A stretch of DNA of 64,000 nucleotides from Megalopta genalis (GCF_051020955.1 NC_135030.1:2532501-2596500); one strand, 5' to 3'; positions 21,546 through 32,923 are shown, counted from the stretch's first letter. Numbers and translations are program-made. Notes: a model not told the origin generated them from the sequence alone.

Positions 21546-23195
21546 AGAAAAGAATGACAGAACACTTGAGAAGTTTTCATACCATACACGGGAAGTTAGG
21601 GCACCTAGAAATCCTCCAAAGTATGAAACTTCGTATGCAAGTAAAGTTATTCATCCGTAACACAAACCTATTTTTCGTTGAGTCATACTACGGTTACAGG
21701 GGTAAAAATCATCCCATAAGAAGACCGCAGACATTTTTCTCTCGTGGAATATCCCGGAAAGGATGAAAGTTTTGGCAAATACGAAGACAAAAGTTGCATT
21801 TTATTTTTGTTATCAACGTACGGAAATGTGTAAGAATTATTTTTTAAGAAGCATTACACTACTCGTGTAATAATAATTATTATTATAATTGAGTTTCTGT
21901 ACTAATGATACACGTTTATAAGATGATAAATCAGAACATACAGGATTTATGTTTCTGTTCGATAATGCGTATTTTGTTTTGTTTATATTAAAGCTGCGAA
22001 ATAAATTCGTAAAACACGATACAAAGAAATTGTTTTGATAATTTCGTTTCATGTAGGTACACGAATCTTTGCAAGTTTCTATTTCGTATATTTCGTGTAA
22101 TTTATCATAATACTTAAGGAAAATTGCTGTGAATTAAGCCAAATAAATGTTTCTCTGCACTTTTCTAAACGTAGGAAAAAAAATTCGTAGATTCCCAAAA
22201 TTGAGAATGCTAAAACACACGAGAGTCACTGGGAAAAGTATCGCACATTGTAAGTAAAACTCGAACTATGAAAAAACTTAAATTCTATTTTATTCTAAAT
22301 TGTTCTTTCTAAAAGTTAAGTTATTGTTTCGGTTAATTGTTAGTTCTTCATAATTTCGATACCAGCAACGTTTGCAGTCAATAAGAAACTAAATCTTTTC
22401 GCTAACAAATAGGCAGAAATACTGGGATTGTAGGATAAATGTACAGTCACCTCGGGAAGTACGTTAACGTGTTTTCAAATGGAATAATTTTTTAAAAATT
22501 GGTTCAAAGGACTTGAATATTTTTGAGATATTAGACCGACTAGTTTTCGATGGAATGAGTATACAAAAAGTGTTTTAGATTACAATCGATTGGAATGATA
22601 ACGAAATTAAAAAACGATGTTTCTTCAAGCCTTTTATCTGAACCCATAACAAAAATTTAAAAAATGCATTTTGTAGATCTCGGTAACTTATATGCATGCC
22701 GAAAATTTCATCGAAATCGGTCGATCTTGACACGAGCTGTAAACAATTAAAGATCGCGAAAATCGCAGTTTTTCACGAATTTCAAGCAAAAACAGGTAAT
22801 TTTTACATCTTTCAGTGGATGTAGCTTGAGTACGCGTTACCGTAATCTGCAAAATGCATTTTTTTGAAGCAAGAAAGTTGTCGATCGTTCCCATATTTTT
22901 AAGGATTTAAAGAAACATTTTTCTTAAGAGATAAAAATAAGATCATTTTTCTTCACTTTCTTCTTCAAAAACCCTGTATATTGTGTTTTCTATTATTGTT
23001 ACTAGCGTATAGTAGTTTTGTATCATTACATCAAGCGTTTCGACAACATGAGCATAGGTCAGACTATGATATTGATTCTATGAATGAGGAATGGCGAGAT
23101 GTGGGTGTGAACGCGTGTGGTGCAGCGTTGGCAATTAAAAAATTGTAAAAGAATAGTAGTTCTTTATATTATATTTTTATAAATATAATTTTTAT
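21546..23195. other. No gene; diverged repeat at 22475-22800
   Basis: AT-rich. 22475-22800 shares the phrase GTAGATCTCGGTAACTTATA and nearby wording with 56090-56460, so it is a relic of that palindromic, Tc1-like repeat. The rest looks single copy. Confidence 0.45.
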
Positions 23196-23475
23196 AAGTA
23201 TATTAATTATACTTATATATACTTTATAAGTATATTAATTATACTTATATATACTTTGTAAGTATATTAATTATACTTATATATACTTTATAAGTATATT
23301 AATTATACTTATATATACTTTGTAAGTATATTAATTATACTTATATATACTTTGCAAGTATATTAATTATACTTATATATACTTTGTAAGTATATTAATT
23401 ATACTTATATATACTTTGCAAGTATATTAATTATACTTATATATACTTTGCAAGTATATTAATTGTATAAGAACA
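23196..23475. repeat. 32-bp AT-rich minisatellite, 9 copies
   Basis: Unit starts at 23196, 23228, 23260 and onward to 23452 with an exact 32-bp step. Each contains the near-palindrome AAGTATATTAATTATACTT. Confidence 0.95.
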
Positions 23476-23697
23476 GTATAATGTATCAGAATTAATGAAA
23501 CCAAGGGGGAAGAGTGTAGTTTGGTTTTGCAATCATGATCGCGAGGTTGCCATGAATGTTGCGAGCGTTTATCGGGAATGAGAGAGAATTTCTGTGTTTA
23601 TGGTTTATGTTTATTGTTAACTGAGCGTGATGCGCGTGGCAAGAGCCACTTCTATATAAAAAGCGAGTGTGTGAGTAATAAGCGATATGGAATATCC

Positions 23698-23700
<3 letters not shown>

Positions 23701-23742
<42 letters not shown>
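23701..23742. repeat. (GA)n microsatellite
   Basis: Uninterrupted GA run; the open frames across it are artefacts. Confidence 0.95.
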
Positions 23743-23749
<7 letters not shown>

Positions 23750-25012
23750 TAAAAAAGTAAAAACTTGCGAGAACAAACGCATTAAAGTTACTATACTGTT
23801 TATCCCCAAATATTAACTTAATAATAAAACTTAATTATATATCGTTTAATAAATATTTAGAATCATATAATCGATTCTTCCCGACACAAACTGGATCCCG
23901 GTTCGTTCGCCAGGCGTGGGTTAAAACAGCCACAGCCAGAGAGCAGAGAATTTTCGACTCACCTTATAGTCACAGGTCACCCTTATGAAATCGCGACCCA
24001 CAAAAGAGTGAACGAAGCACAGAAAAAACGAAATGATTGGGCGCCGGGCATGGGGAAGAGCGACTTCCTCCATGGCCTTTGGATTTATTCGTGGAAGACC
24101 GCGACCGTGAACAGCCACTCATCCTCAGCTTCTCCGTTACACAATATACGCATGAAATTCGTTTTGCGAGAGCCTCAAAGGCGGCGGCCTTCTTTTTGCC
24201 GTGGCCCGATATACGGCTTGAAACGGCCATTCCGTTGGGCCACGAAAGATTGCGGAGCGGAGCTTTCGATTGTCTCCCTTGGTTCGAGGGGATTACGGCC
24301 GACGAGGAAACGAGTTATCGAACAGAAGGCCAGAGGCGGAAGTATGACCCGACACGGGGAACGTTTTATGGGATTGATAAGAGAGGACTTTTTGCTTCAC
24401 GACGCGAACGTCTTAACTTATCTGCCGCTGCTGACGGTATGAAGTGCTTTTAAAGTGGCGTGCGTTTATAAAGCTCTCCGTACGTTCCCTATACTTCTCA
24501 CAGCTTATAATGAACCTCTGATAAACGAACACGGTTTTTATGGCTTGCGAGATCTTACGGAACTTTGGATATTTACGAAACTTTCGGGAACTTGGAATTC
24601 GTTCTGGTGCTCGAAAAACCAGAATGAAACTTCAATATTAATTATTGACGGTTTGGTTGGATACGTTTGTCGAATATACACCTCGTATTGATCGTTGCTT
24701 ATAACAGTAATTTGATATAATCGGTTGAAGGGTATTACTGTCGATTGAGATATCGGTTAGTTCTAAAACAAATAATTTGTTAATTAGTCATGGTTAAATA
24801 TATGTAGTATTTTTATTAAACCAGTTTTAATTCATTTGGAAAACTCTTCATCGTGCATGTAACTAGCTAGAGATTTAGGCCTTTCAAACATACGAGCTTC
24901 AAATATATCACGAAATGTCAAGAAAATGGACATGTTATCGAAATTGTCCCCATTCCAAGCACTATCTAAACATGTTACAATATTCATAATGGTATAAATA
25001 TATGTGTCATTA
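23743..25012. other. No gene supported; moderately GC-rich 23900-24450
   Basis: Two overlapping plus-strand frames (24008-24442, 144 codons; 24037-24453, 138 codons) and minus-strand shadows occupy a GC-rich patch. None shows a recognisable domain and they exclude each other, so none is called. Confidence 0.4.
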
Positions 25013-25014
25013 TA

Positions 25015-25389
25015 CAAAGTGTTCCAAAAATATCTCGCAATCCGAAAGTGACGGGTTCCCCAGGTCATTCGAAGCAACTTTTTCCTTTACAAAAATTTTC
25101 TCCGATGCACCGTTAACGAGTTATCAACGAAAAACAGTGACCAATGAAAGGCGAGCTCGGCTGACGCTCCGCCCATGCCTAGCACTGCCGCTGCGTCGGA
25201 TGGGCAGCGCGACGCAGCATTGGCCGCAAGGGCGGAGCGCCGGCCAATCTCGCCGCCCATTGGCCACTGTTTTTCGTCGATAACTCGTGAACGAAGCCTC
25301 GTAGAACATTTTCGCTAAGAACAAAGTTGCTTCAAATGATCCGAGGAACCCGCCACTTTCGGACTGCGAGACATTTTTGGGACACCCTG
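25015..25389. mobile_element. Palindromic MITE P2 (375 bp)
   Basis: TA at 25013-25014 and 25390-25391; ends CAAAGTGTTCCAAAAATATC and GACATTTTTGGGACACCCTG. The core matches that of P1 at 14368 in reverse orientation. Same length as P1. Confidence 0.88.
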
Positions 25390-25488
25390 TACAGTTCTTA
25401 CTTTGGGGAGCAAGCAGTATCCTGGTGGAATTATTTTCCCAATTAAATTCATCGAGTGGTCAAATACGGTTAACATATGATATAGTTT

Positions 25489-25957
25489 AGATATGTAGAT
25501 GATGCTTTCGTAGTACGAAGTCATGGTAGGAGCTCTCAATAACTTCCTCAACTGCTTAAACTCCCTACACCCCAAAATACAATTTACCATGGAAGTAGAG
25601 ACAGAAGGACAAACAATACCATTCCTCGACGTACTAATAACAAGGAAGCCTGATGGATCTCTAGGACATCAAGTATATCGAAAATGCAATCATCATCACC
25701 CGGTCCGCAAGAACTGTGCGATCAGTTCCCTAATACATCTAATCATCAACATCAGTGAAAAGGAACACTTAACTCACGAACTCAACTACATTAGAACTAC
25801 TGTTCGACAAATCAGCTTCTCCAGAAGTAAAATAAACAACGCAACAAACAGAATCATACAATATCATACGACTCGTACCAAAATTGGACAGATGCTTTCA
25901 TCGACGGAAGTCTGGAATTGGGAGCATGAGTGCTCGCCTCAAGGTACAGGAACGTAG
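25489..25957 (+). pseudogene. Penelope-like retroelement reverse transcriptase fragment
   Basis: 25489-25524 reads RYVDDAFVVRSHG, with the YVDD catalytic motif of reverse transcriptase at 25492-25503. A frame change near 25525 leads into a 144-codon frame with LHPKIQFTMEVE, then IPFLDVLITRKPDGSLGHQVYRK. This is the conserved block after the catalytic motif in Penelope-like elements. The order and spacing fit that family. Upstream RT motifs and any GIY-YIG endonuclease domain are not visible. It is frameshifted and truncated on both sides, so not functional. The first Met of the longer frame (25523) is internal. Confidence 0.8.
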
Positions 25958-26045
25958 CACCGGATTGGGTTACATTCGATCAACTGTAACATCAAATTAA
26001 AACAGGGCAGTGCTTTCTAACGAAGCTAAAGCCATAGCTAAAACT
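25895..26045 (+). pseudogene. Possible RNase H-like retroelement scrap
   Basis: Just downstream and out of frame, WTDAFIDGSLELGA (from 25887) and, in another frame, AVLSNEAKAIAKT resemble the start and the first helix of RNase H domains in retroelements (TDGS... and ...EAxAI). The stop codons and frame changes make this a weak call. Confidence 0.3.
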
Positions 26046-26764
26046 AAGTACAGAGCAACACATTGGAGATAATGAAGCACCCTAATAACATCAACAGAGG
26101 TAAAGGCTACCGTATGAACCCAATCTGGAGCTGCCTTCACCCAGGTTTTCAATTATTCATAATTCATCGTGGAAACTGAAAGTGTCAGAGACAATGTAAT
26201 AACATCAAGTAATAGAGCAAACGGTCACGGAAATGTATTCCACAAAATAAATCAACGGTTATAAATATATTGCATTAATATACTGCAAATATACTGATAT
26301 TAAATATATACATTCATGAAATTACGAAGAGATTACAAGAATGTAGTAATATCGTTACACTGCTTTCAGCCTGTCAAAATTATTGCAACAAACAAGTAAT
26401 TATTATTTCATTTCTGTTTCTCACATTTCATGTTGGAAAATTGGTATTTTGCATATAAAGTTCCACAGTTTAGTTATAAATCGTATTTCACGTGGTACGT
26501 GGTATTGGCAACAGCTCAGATCTTTGACGGTTATATTACGTGGGTAATGATTGACACGAGAGACAACTTCAGCACCAGCGTTGACTATCTCATCCGACGT
26601 CACTCCTACTGTCAAACTACCTCGTCTTCGGTGACGGTTTCTCAAGATCCTGGAATCGCTCTATCGCGCGATGCAGTTCCATCTTCTCCTAAATGTTTAG
26701 TTTTTGAAATAAATTGGACGATGTCCGTAAAATTTCCGTCTTTTCGGGAGCAGGCGGTTTTATA
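26046..26764. other. No gene supported
   Basis: A 111-codon frame (26430-26765) abuts the half-arm at 26765 and is unrecognised. The rest is AT-rich. Confidence 0.4.
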
Positions 26765-27680
26765 GTTTTTGAGATTGTTGCGCCGAGCTCAGTTGTTGTT
26801 TATGCTTCTTTCTGCAATTCTACTTGGCATGTGTTCCGTGTGCATATTCTCCATATGTGTTTACTATTAGAAACAAGGGCAACGCCATATGTACAGTGAA
26901 GAGCGAAATGCAACGAGAATTGTTACCACAAGTGTCGTACGAATTGCAATAGCCAATAAAAAAAATTCACAGGATAAAAATAATGATAATATTTTGCATG
27001 GAAGGAATTGACCCTTGAACCGCGGGCTATCCTGCTTTCGTAGGATAGCGGAGCCGGTTACTGTGAGGTGACCAATTGCTGCGCCTCTGGTTTGTTTTCG
27101 GCTATAATTAACGTTATATTTATCGAATGAAACATTACATTTTTATATTCTTTTATTTTGTCTATTTTTGAATGAAAATATTTAATACTATTTGTTGCGA
27201 CGGCAACACCGAAGGTCGAACGTCCCTGGCCATCCCTTGAGCAATTAAGCAATATACCTGCGACAGTAAAAAATGCATCCGAACGAAAATACCCTTCGAC
27301 CCGACGAACGGACAACACGACTCAAAAATTCCATATTTCACAAAACGGAAAAATGACAACCCGAACTTTCGAACAGTTTCCCACTCCTCATTTCAAGTTC
27401 CTTCCGACACACCCATCTCCAATCAAAAACGCTTCATTTCCTCCACCAAAACCCACCATCCACCAATCAACAAAAAAACCGAGGTGACAAGCGGAAAGGC
27501 ACCTAGAACGTTAGTCAGAACTGTTAGAACTTCCAGAACTCGTAGACCTCTAAGAACGCAGATAGAACGCAAATAACGCATCGCTAAGACCATAGCTGTA
27601 CTGTAATATTAAAGTGTACATAAAAGCAACCAGCGACGTCGTTCAACTTAATTCCATTTGGAAACAATCGCGCATATACA
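26765..27680 (+). mobile_element. Solo half-arm of the foldback element (segments a+b)
   Basis: Reverse complement of about 20640-21545 over some 900 bp, with high identity by eye. It carries segment a (26765 to about 27190) and segment b (to about 27680). Segment c and the 467-bp units are absent. It contains a conserved small hairpin (27026-27049, stem GCTATCCT, loop of 8) also present in the other copies. Confidence 0.8.
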
Positions 27681-27806
27681 GAGATAATTAATGTTAAAGT
27701 TGCTAATAAAAGGCCAGAAAGACGCACTGGATCATGCAGCGAGCCCCCCCTCCCCACTTCCTGTCTATTATCTAATTTAAACGTAGTCACTAATGTCCCT
27801 GATATA

Positions 27807-28726
27807 CTACTGTGATCAAAAAGTAAGGTGAAATTGTCATTTAAAACTCCCGGACATTAGGAAGGCAGGCAATTGTTTTTTTCCTAGGTTGGTAGGACTG
27901 TCTATAACAATTGCCAAGCGTCTGTTTGTTAAAAGGTTTAATTATCTCCGAGTTACACGTGTTTTAGTAAACGACCAAAAGTGAATTTTTCGATTTTTAC
28001 AATGGGTGATTTTGTTGAGCAAAGAACTTGCATCAAATTTTGTTTGCGGAACGAATATTCTTGTGCGGACACGTTGAAAATGTTGCGGAAGGCCTTTGGT
28101 GATCAAACTATGGCACAAAAAACGTTTATAAGTGGTACAACGAGTTCAAAGCGGGCCGAGAACGCGTTGAAGACGAACTGCGCTCTGGACGACCATCAAC
28201 GTCTACCGACGAGGGCCACGTCCAAAAAAATCGAAGATTTGGTGCTTGAAAATCGTCGACTGACAATGAGAGACCTCGCTGATAGTGTTGGAATATCATT
28301 TGGCTCAGTCCAAACCATTTTGAAGGATGTTTTGTGTCTCAAACGCGTCAAGTCTCGATTGGTGCCATGTCATACTGCATTGGTTCTTCGCGACTTTTTT
28401 GCCAAAAACTCGACTCATATCGTTCCGCAACCACCGTATTCGCCTGATTTGGCTCCGTGCGACTTCTGGTTATTCAGCAAACTCAAAAAGCCGATGCGGG
28501 GACGCCGTTTTGACACGATTGAGGAGATAAAAACCGAATCGAAGAAGGTCTTGAAGGCTATACCGGAAAAAGACTATTCCGACTGTTTCGAGGACTGGAA
28601 AAAGCGTCGGAAACAGTGCATTTTATCGGACGGGGATTACTTTGAAGGGGATGAAATTGATTTGGAAGAATAAATAAAGAATTTACATTTTATAAACAAG
28701 TTCACCTGACTTTTTGATCACAGTAG
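27807..28726 (+). mobile_element. Family 1 mariner, 920-bp deletion derivative (copy C)
   Basis: TA at 27805-27806 and 28727-28728. Same length and same internal joint as copy B. Its 3' TIR carries a T-to-G change (CACCTGACTTTT) that only copy D at 32002 shares. Confidence 0.95.
27981..28673 (+). pseudogene. Internally deleted mariner transposase, two compensating frameshifts
   Basis: The frame is open for 230 codons, but about 35 residues (after MAQK, residues 47 to about 82) are read out of frame. An A-run at 28116-28121 has six A instead of the seven in copy B. A second run at 28223-28229 has seven instead of six, which restores the frame. The altered stretch replaces the linker between the two helix-turn-helix units, including SGRPS. 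The remainder, LVP/CHTALVL joint and PCDFW included, matches copy B. DNA binding is probably lost; catalysis is impossible as in all copies. Confidence 0.85.
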
Positions 28727-28728
28727 TA

Positions 28729-29395
28729 TTAGCGCGTTCTTAAATAAAAAAAGAAAAGCAAGCAAAATCCGTTGTCATGATTCCAAATCTTCATGCAACA
28801 GTAATAAAAGATTGTAGATCCAAGACAGCTGTTCACCTCGTTAGTTACGAACAGCTTTCAACCCCTATGCATTTTCATGGTCAGCTTCCTACAACCATCG
28901 AGGTTTTCATCGCATAACACGTTCCGCGGGCACTAACCTACCATTTCCCAGCGAGAAGTGAACTCTCAACGTACCTACTCGCTCAACAGGTTAATGATTC
29001 ACGCGGGTATCCTTTAACGAGTCCCTGGAACACATAAACTTCCCGCCAATAATTTAGGAACACGGCACGTAGAACGCAACCGACAGAACGCAGCGGATAA
29101 CAAACGCACGTCGTACTTACATTAAACCGATGATGCAGAGTGCTACAGTGGACCGACGCGTTCGACGACGCGCTCGACGTGTTCGGCTGTTGCTCCTTTC
29201 GATCCATCGAGCAAAAAAAAAACGTTGCACCACACACTTTATGCCGCGACTGTACGTGTTCCGCCGTTTTTTTTATTTTCACGGAGCAAACACCGCGATC
29301 TAGAGGTCCTGGTTCAGAACATGTATTGGTAACGCACGCGTAGCTGATATCCGTGTTTTAAGCAGTGCACCATTTAATACGCGGGTAGGCGGTAA
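28729..29395. other. No gene seen
   Basis: Moderate GC around 28850-29350; no recognised coding. Confidence 0.5.
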
Positions 29396-29397
29396 TA

Positions 29398-30163
29398 TTA
29401 GGTCTACCAATTTTCATACGTTTTGTTGGAAATACGCCCTAATATACATGTGAGCAATGCCTGCAGGTTGTGTGATCGAGCGTGGTTTGTGTTGCGACTG
29501 TTTTTCACTTCCGTGTGAGCTTCGCATCAAGTAGAACCGTGAGAGCGAGTGTGGTTATAACTTTTCTATTATATTATATATATACATATATGTATATATG
29601 TATACCTTTTATATTCAAGTCTATTGTAAAACCTATATACAAATAAATAATCTCAACACGTTTAATAATATTTATTATAGAATATACTTTCCATCGTTAC
29701 TTATGATTTCTTGCCAGCGCGATGGCAACTTGTAAATGCCATTTTTACAAAATGATTTATTTTTAGAAGCGAAGAACTCGACTAGTGCTTGGTTGACATC
29801 AGCTTCAGTTTTGAATTTCTTTTCCTGTAAAAAGTTTTGCAAAGAGAGAAACAAGTGATAATCGGAGGGTGCTAGGTCCGGGGAGTATGGTGGATGCGAC
29901 AGAATTTCCCGGCCTAGCTCTGCGATTTTCTGACGAGTCGCCAAAGCAGCATGTGGTCTGGCATTATCATCGGTAGCCATGTTTTCACGATCGCGTCTCG
30001 CTTAATAATGACACGAGACATCTTTGTTTCAGTTTATTTAGGAGAGTGCATGTGTGTGAATGCAATGATAAAGAGAGACAGTCATATATGTCTCGAATCA
30101 ACATGTGCGTATGGATTGAAACTTGAAGTGACACTATCGGACAGAACTTTCCGGTAGACCTAA
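29398..30163 (-). mobile_element. Family 3 mariner, internally deleted (copy a)
   Basis: The 5' end is at the right: TIR TTAGGTCTACCGGAAAGTTC (as complement, 30144-30163) with TA at 30164-30165. On the left only the outer 11 bp of the TIR match (TTAGGTCTACC at 29398). The region 29410-29640 is not shared with the other copies, so the left limit is provisional. Confidence 0.75.
29675..29980 (-). pseudogene. Mariner transposase C-terminal fragment (family 3)
   Basis: A 101-residue frame, the most complete 3' end among the three family 3 copies. It begins MATDDNARPHA, where an ATG stands directly before the second catalytic Asp region. The third Asp lies 35 residues later in APSDYHLF (residue 40). 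It ends in SNDGKYIL, a normal mariner C-terminus. All sequence N-terminal to DDNARPH (both helix-turn-helix domains and the first Asp) is deleted. The same 5' joint is present at 39302 and 61343. Confidence 0.88.
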
Positions 30164-30183
30164 TAGTAATAAGAAATATAATT

Positions 30184-30262
30184 ACAGTGAATTCTCTCCA
30201 ATTGTCGCGTAGCTTGTACTCAACAATTGACAATTTGGGAAGAGAAGCCTCGATTATTCGAG
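30184..30262. mobile_element. CAGTAA-type MITE, single arm
   Basis: It begins CAGTGAATTCTCTCC after TA, contains GACAATTTGGGAAGAGAAGC and ends near ATTATTCGAGCCTCGC. It sits 20 bp outside the family 3 TIR. A further family 3 end (GTTCCGGTAGACCTAA) follows at 30269-30284. Confidence 0.7.
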
Positions 30263-30284
30263 CCTCGCTGTTCCGGTAGACCTA

Positions 30285-30604
30285 ATATTATTGTGTTTTT
30301 ACTATGTTGTAAAAAAGATATAATATAAAACTTTTACAGTTTTTAAACTCTTCGGGGTCCTTAAATTTTTTCGTGTCTCTGGATAATATTATGGCAAGTG
30401 TGTCAATTACTTTGCTCCCCCTCTGGTTGCCGTGCCCTCACAAGAATTTTACTCCCATTTGAAAACAATACTGTCAAACTAAAGACAACGAATTTCTTCA
30501 ATAAAATTTCATCCGCAATTTTCATAACCGAATCGAAATTTCTTAGAAACTTATAAAATGCGGAAAGGCTTAAGAAACACGTCGCGAATTAGGATGAAAA
30601 GAAC
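30285..30604. other. No gene seen
   Basis: No recognisable coding or repeat. Confidence 0.5.
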
Positions 30605-30830
30605 AACATGTGCGTATGGATTGAAACTTGAAGCGACACTATCGGACAGAACTTTCCGGTAGACCTAATATATGAGCATCTTATTTGACAAATCTCGTTT
30701 CTCAGTATTGTAAAAATTCAACATTTGCTTTATCGTTAAACTTTTCCTCGAGGATTTTTATTTCTTCGACTTGCCAGTGTATATCTCAATGGTCTTTGTA
30801 CCAAGAAAAATGCAAAAATCGAAGTCCTGA
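30605..30830 (-). repeat. Family 3 end plus flank, inverted copy of 38965-39185
   Basis: A family 3 mariner 5' end (GTGCGTATGGATTGAAACTT to the TIR at about 30667) and about 165 bp of flanking DNA recur in reverse complement at 38965-39185. The flank itself resembles the palindromic repeat at 34062-34364. Confidence 0.75.
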
Positions 30831-32000
30831 ATCTAGGAATGTATTTACAATATGTAATGGATTCATTTGTTAAAAAGTTATGCGCGTTCAAAGTCGACGA
30901 ATTTGCAGCTCTTTGAAGTTAGCGCGCCTTCCTTTATTGTAAGAAAATAAAGTGAACGAATAGTAAGTATAATAACATAATTTAGTCGAAAAACAACATT
31001 TCTTTTGACTGTCGACAAACGATATCGTAACGAATATTCAAGTGCCATTATTGCACTGAAACGTAATATCTCTTTCTTGTAAAAAATATGGCTAACGCCA
31101 TATGGCAATTGATGTGGAAGTGATCGTTCTGGACGTACTAAATGAAAAGTAGTATATTAACTATCTCATTTATTACAATGATATTAAAGAAACTCATTCG
31201 TTGCTGAATTCCTTGTCAATTTCTACATTCACAGTGCTTTCAGTGTGCATTCAAGCGGAGGAATAAATTTAAGCACGTCTTTCCTAAAACCTAAACATTC
31301 GGTCATTTAATTAAACTAGATATTACCAATGTATATGTATAATGCTACAAGTGTCAAATCAATACAGAAGTCAATTCTCAGCTATATTATCAATATCCAA
31401 ATTATTGTAATTGAAACCAAAATGCACTAACTTTGTGTCGAATAATAAAAGCTAAAATTGTATTCAGTTTATTTAGATACCAGCCAGCTGTGATTAAATA
31501 AGAAATTCGATTGCAAAAGAAGCGACCAAAGAAAATTCTTCGCCAGATATCGAGTCTTTTCAATTGCATGTAACAGCATTTTCTAAATAAACCGCCCGGT
31601 TTAAAGCAACAATAACTAAGCCAATAAAATAAATTTGAAATATATTAACACTTAGCCAACCGAATGGGGAGATCTCCCCGTTTTAAATGAAGTCGCTTGA
31701 TAACCGAACGGGAAAATTCCCAATTTAGCTTCTAAAAATTCATTTTTACGCTGATCAACATTATAATTTCTGAACTTTATTAAGATTTGAAACAGGTATG
31801 AGAATGTTGAAATAATTGGTGCCATATAAGTTTGCTTTGCAATCTTAATTGAATTGAATGAAGTAATGGAGAATTAATGAAGAATTTAATTTTATGAAAT
31901 TTTTGATCTTTTTTTCTGACCTGGTCGTGGAATTGTTAAGACGTTTATACACGTGAGTCCGAGACTTTCAATACAATACGTATATATTACGTGTATATGT
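30831..32000. other. No gene; TTAA-headed palindrome at 31647-31725
   Basis: AT-rich. At 31647 TTAACACTTAGCCAACCG leads into a perfect 14-bp palindrome GGGGAGATCTCCCC (31666-31679). A degenerate second copy (CGAACGGGAAAATTCCC, about 31705) follows. This resembles one end of a piggyBac-type MITE; no partner end was found. Confidence 0.4.
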
Positions 32001-32001
32001 A

Positions 32002-32921
32002 CTACTGTGATCAAAAAGTAAGGTGAAATTGTCATTTAAAACTTCTGGGCATTAGGAAGGCAGGTAATTTTTTTTTCCTAGGTTGGTAGGACTGTCTGTA
32101 ACATTTGCCAAGTATCTGTTTGTCAAAAGGTTTAATTATCTCCGAGTTACACGTGTTTTAGTAAACGACCAAAAGTGAATTTTTCGATTTTTACAATGGG
32201 TGATTTTGTTGAGCAAAGAACTTGCATCAAATTTTGTTCGCGGAACGAATATTCTTGTGCGGACACGTTGAAAATGTTGCGGAAGGCCTTTGGTGATCAA
32301 ACTATGGCACAAAAAAACGTTTATAAGTGGTACAACGAGTTCAAAGCGGGCCGAGAACGCGTTGAAGACGAACCGCGCTCTGGACGACTATCAACGTCTA
32401 CCGACGAGGGCCACGTCCAAAAAAATCGAAGATTTGGTGCTTGAAAATCGTCGATTGACAATAAGAGACCTCGCTGATAGTGTTGGAATATCATTTGGCT
32501 CAGTCCAAACCATTTTGAAGGATGATTTGTGTCTCAAACGCGTCAAGTCTCGATTGGTGCCATGTCATACTGCATTGGTTCTTCGCGACTTTTTTGCCAA
32601 AAACTCGACTCATATCGTTCCGCAACCACCGTATTCGCCTGATTTGGCTCCGTGCGACTTCTGGTTATTCAGCAAACTCAAAAAGCCGATGCGGGGACGC
32701 CGTTTTGACACGATTGAGGAGATAAAAACCGAATCGAAGAAGGTCTTGAAGGCTATACCGGAAAAAGACTATTCCGACTGTTTCGAGGACTGGAAAAAGC
32801 GTCGGAAACAGTGCGTTTTATCGGACGGGGATTACTTTGAAGGGGATGAAATTGATTTGGAAGAATAAATAAAGAATTTACATTTTATAAACAAGTTCAC
32901 CTGACTTTTTGATCACAGTAG
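32002..32921 (+). mobile_element. Family 1 mariner, 920-bp deletion derivative (copy D)
   Basis: TA at 32000-32001 and 32922-32923. Closest to copy C: both have the seven-A run inside the gene and CACCTGAC in the 3' TIR. Confidence 0.95.
32175..32868 (+). pseudogene. Internally deleted mariner transposase, one frameshift
   Basis: The N-terminal part reads correctly from 32175 through the linker (SGRLSTSTDEGHVQK), then runs into a stop at 32444. The cause is one extra A in the run at 32419-32425, also present in copy C. The rest continues in another frame to 32868 with RRLTIRDLADSVGISFG, the LVP/CHTALVL joint and PCDFW. A truncated peptide of 89 residues with one helix-turn-helix would be made. 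Confidence 0.88.
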
Positions 32922-32923
32922 TA

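Noticed and set aside
24008..24453. Two overlapping plus-strand frames of 144 and 138 codons
   Set aside because: They exclude each other, show no domain, and lie in GC-rich DNA.
26995..27075. tRNA-like element on the minus strand (hairpin followed by GGTTCAAGGGTC)
   Set aside because: The B-box-like word is imperfect, the anticodon-like loop has 8 bases, and no acceptor stem or D arm can be drawn.
29398..29640. Telomere-type TTAGG repeats
   Set aside because: TTAGG occurs only inside the family 3 TIR word TTAGGTCTACC; no tandem array is present.
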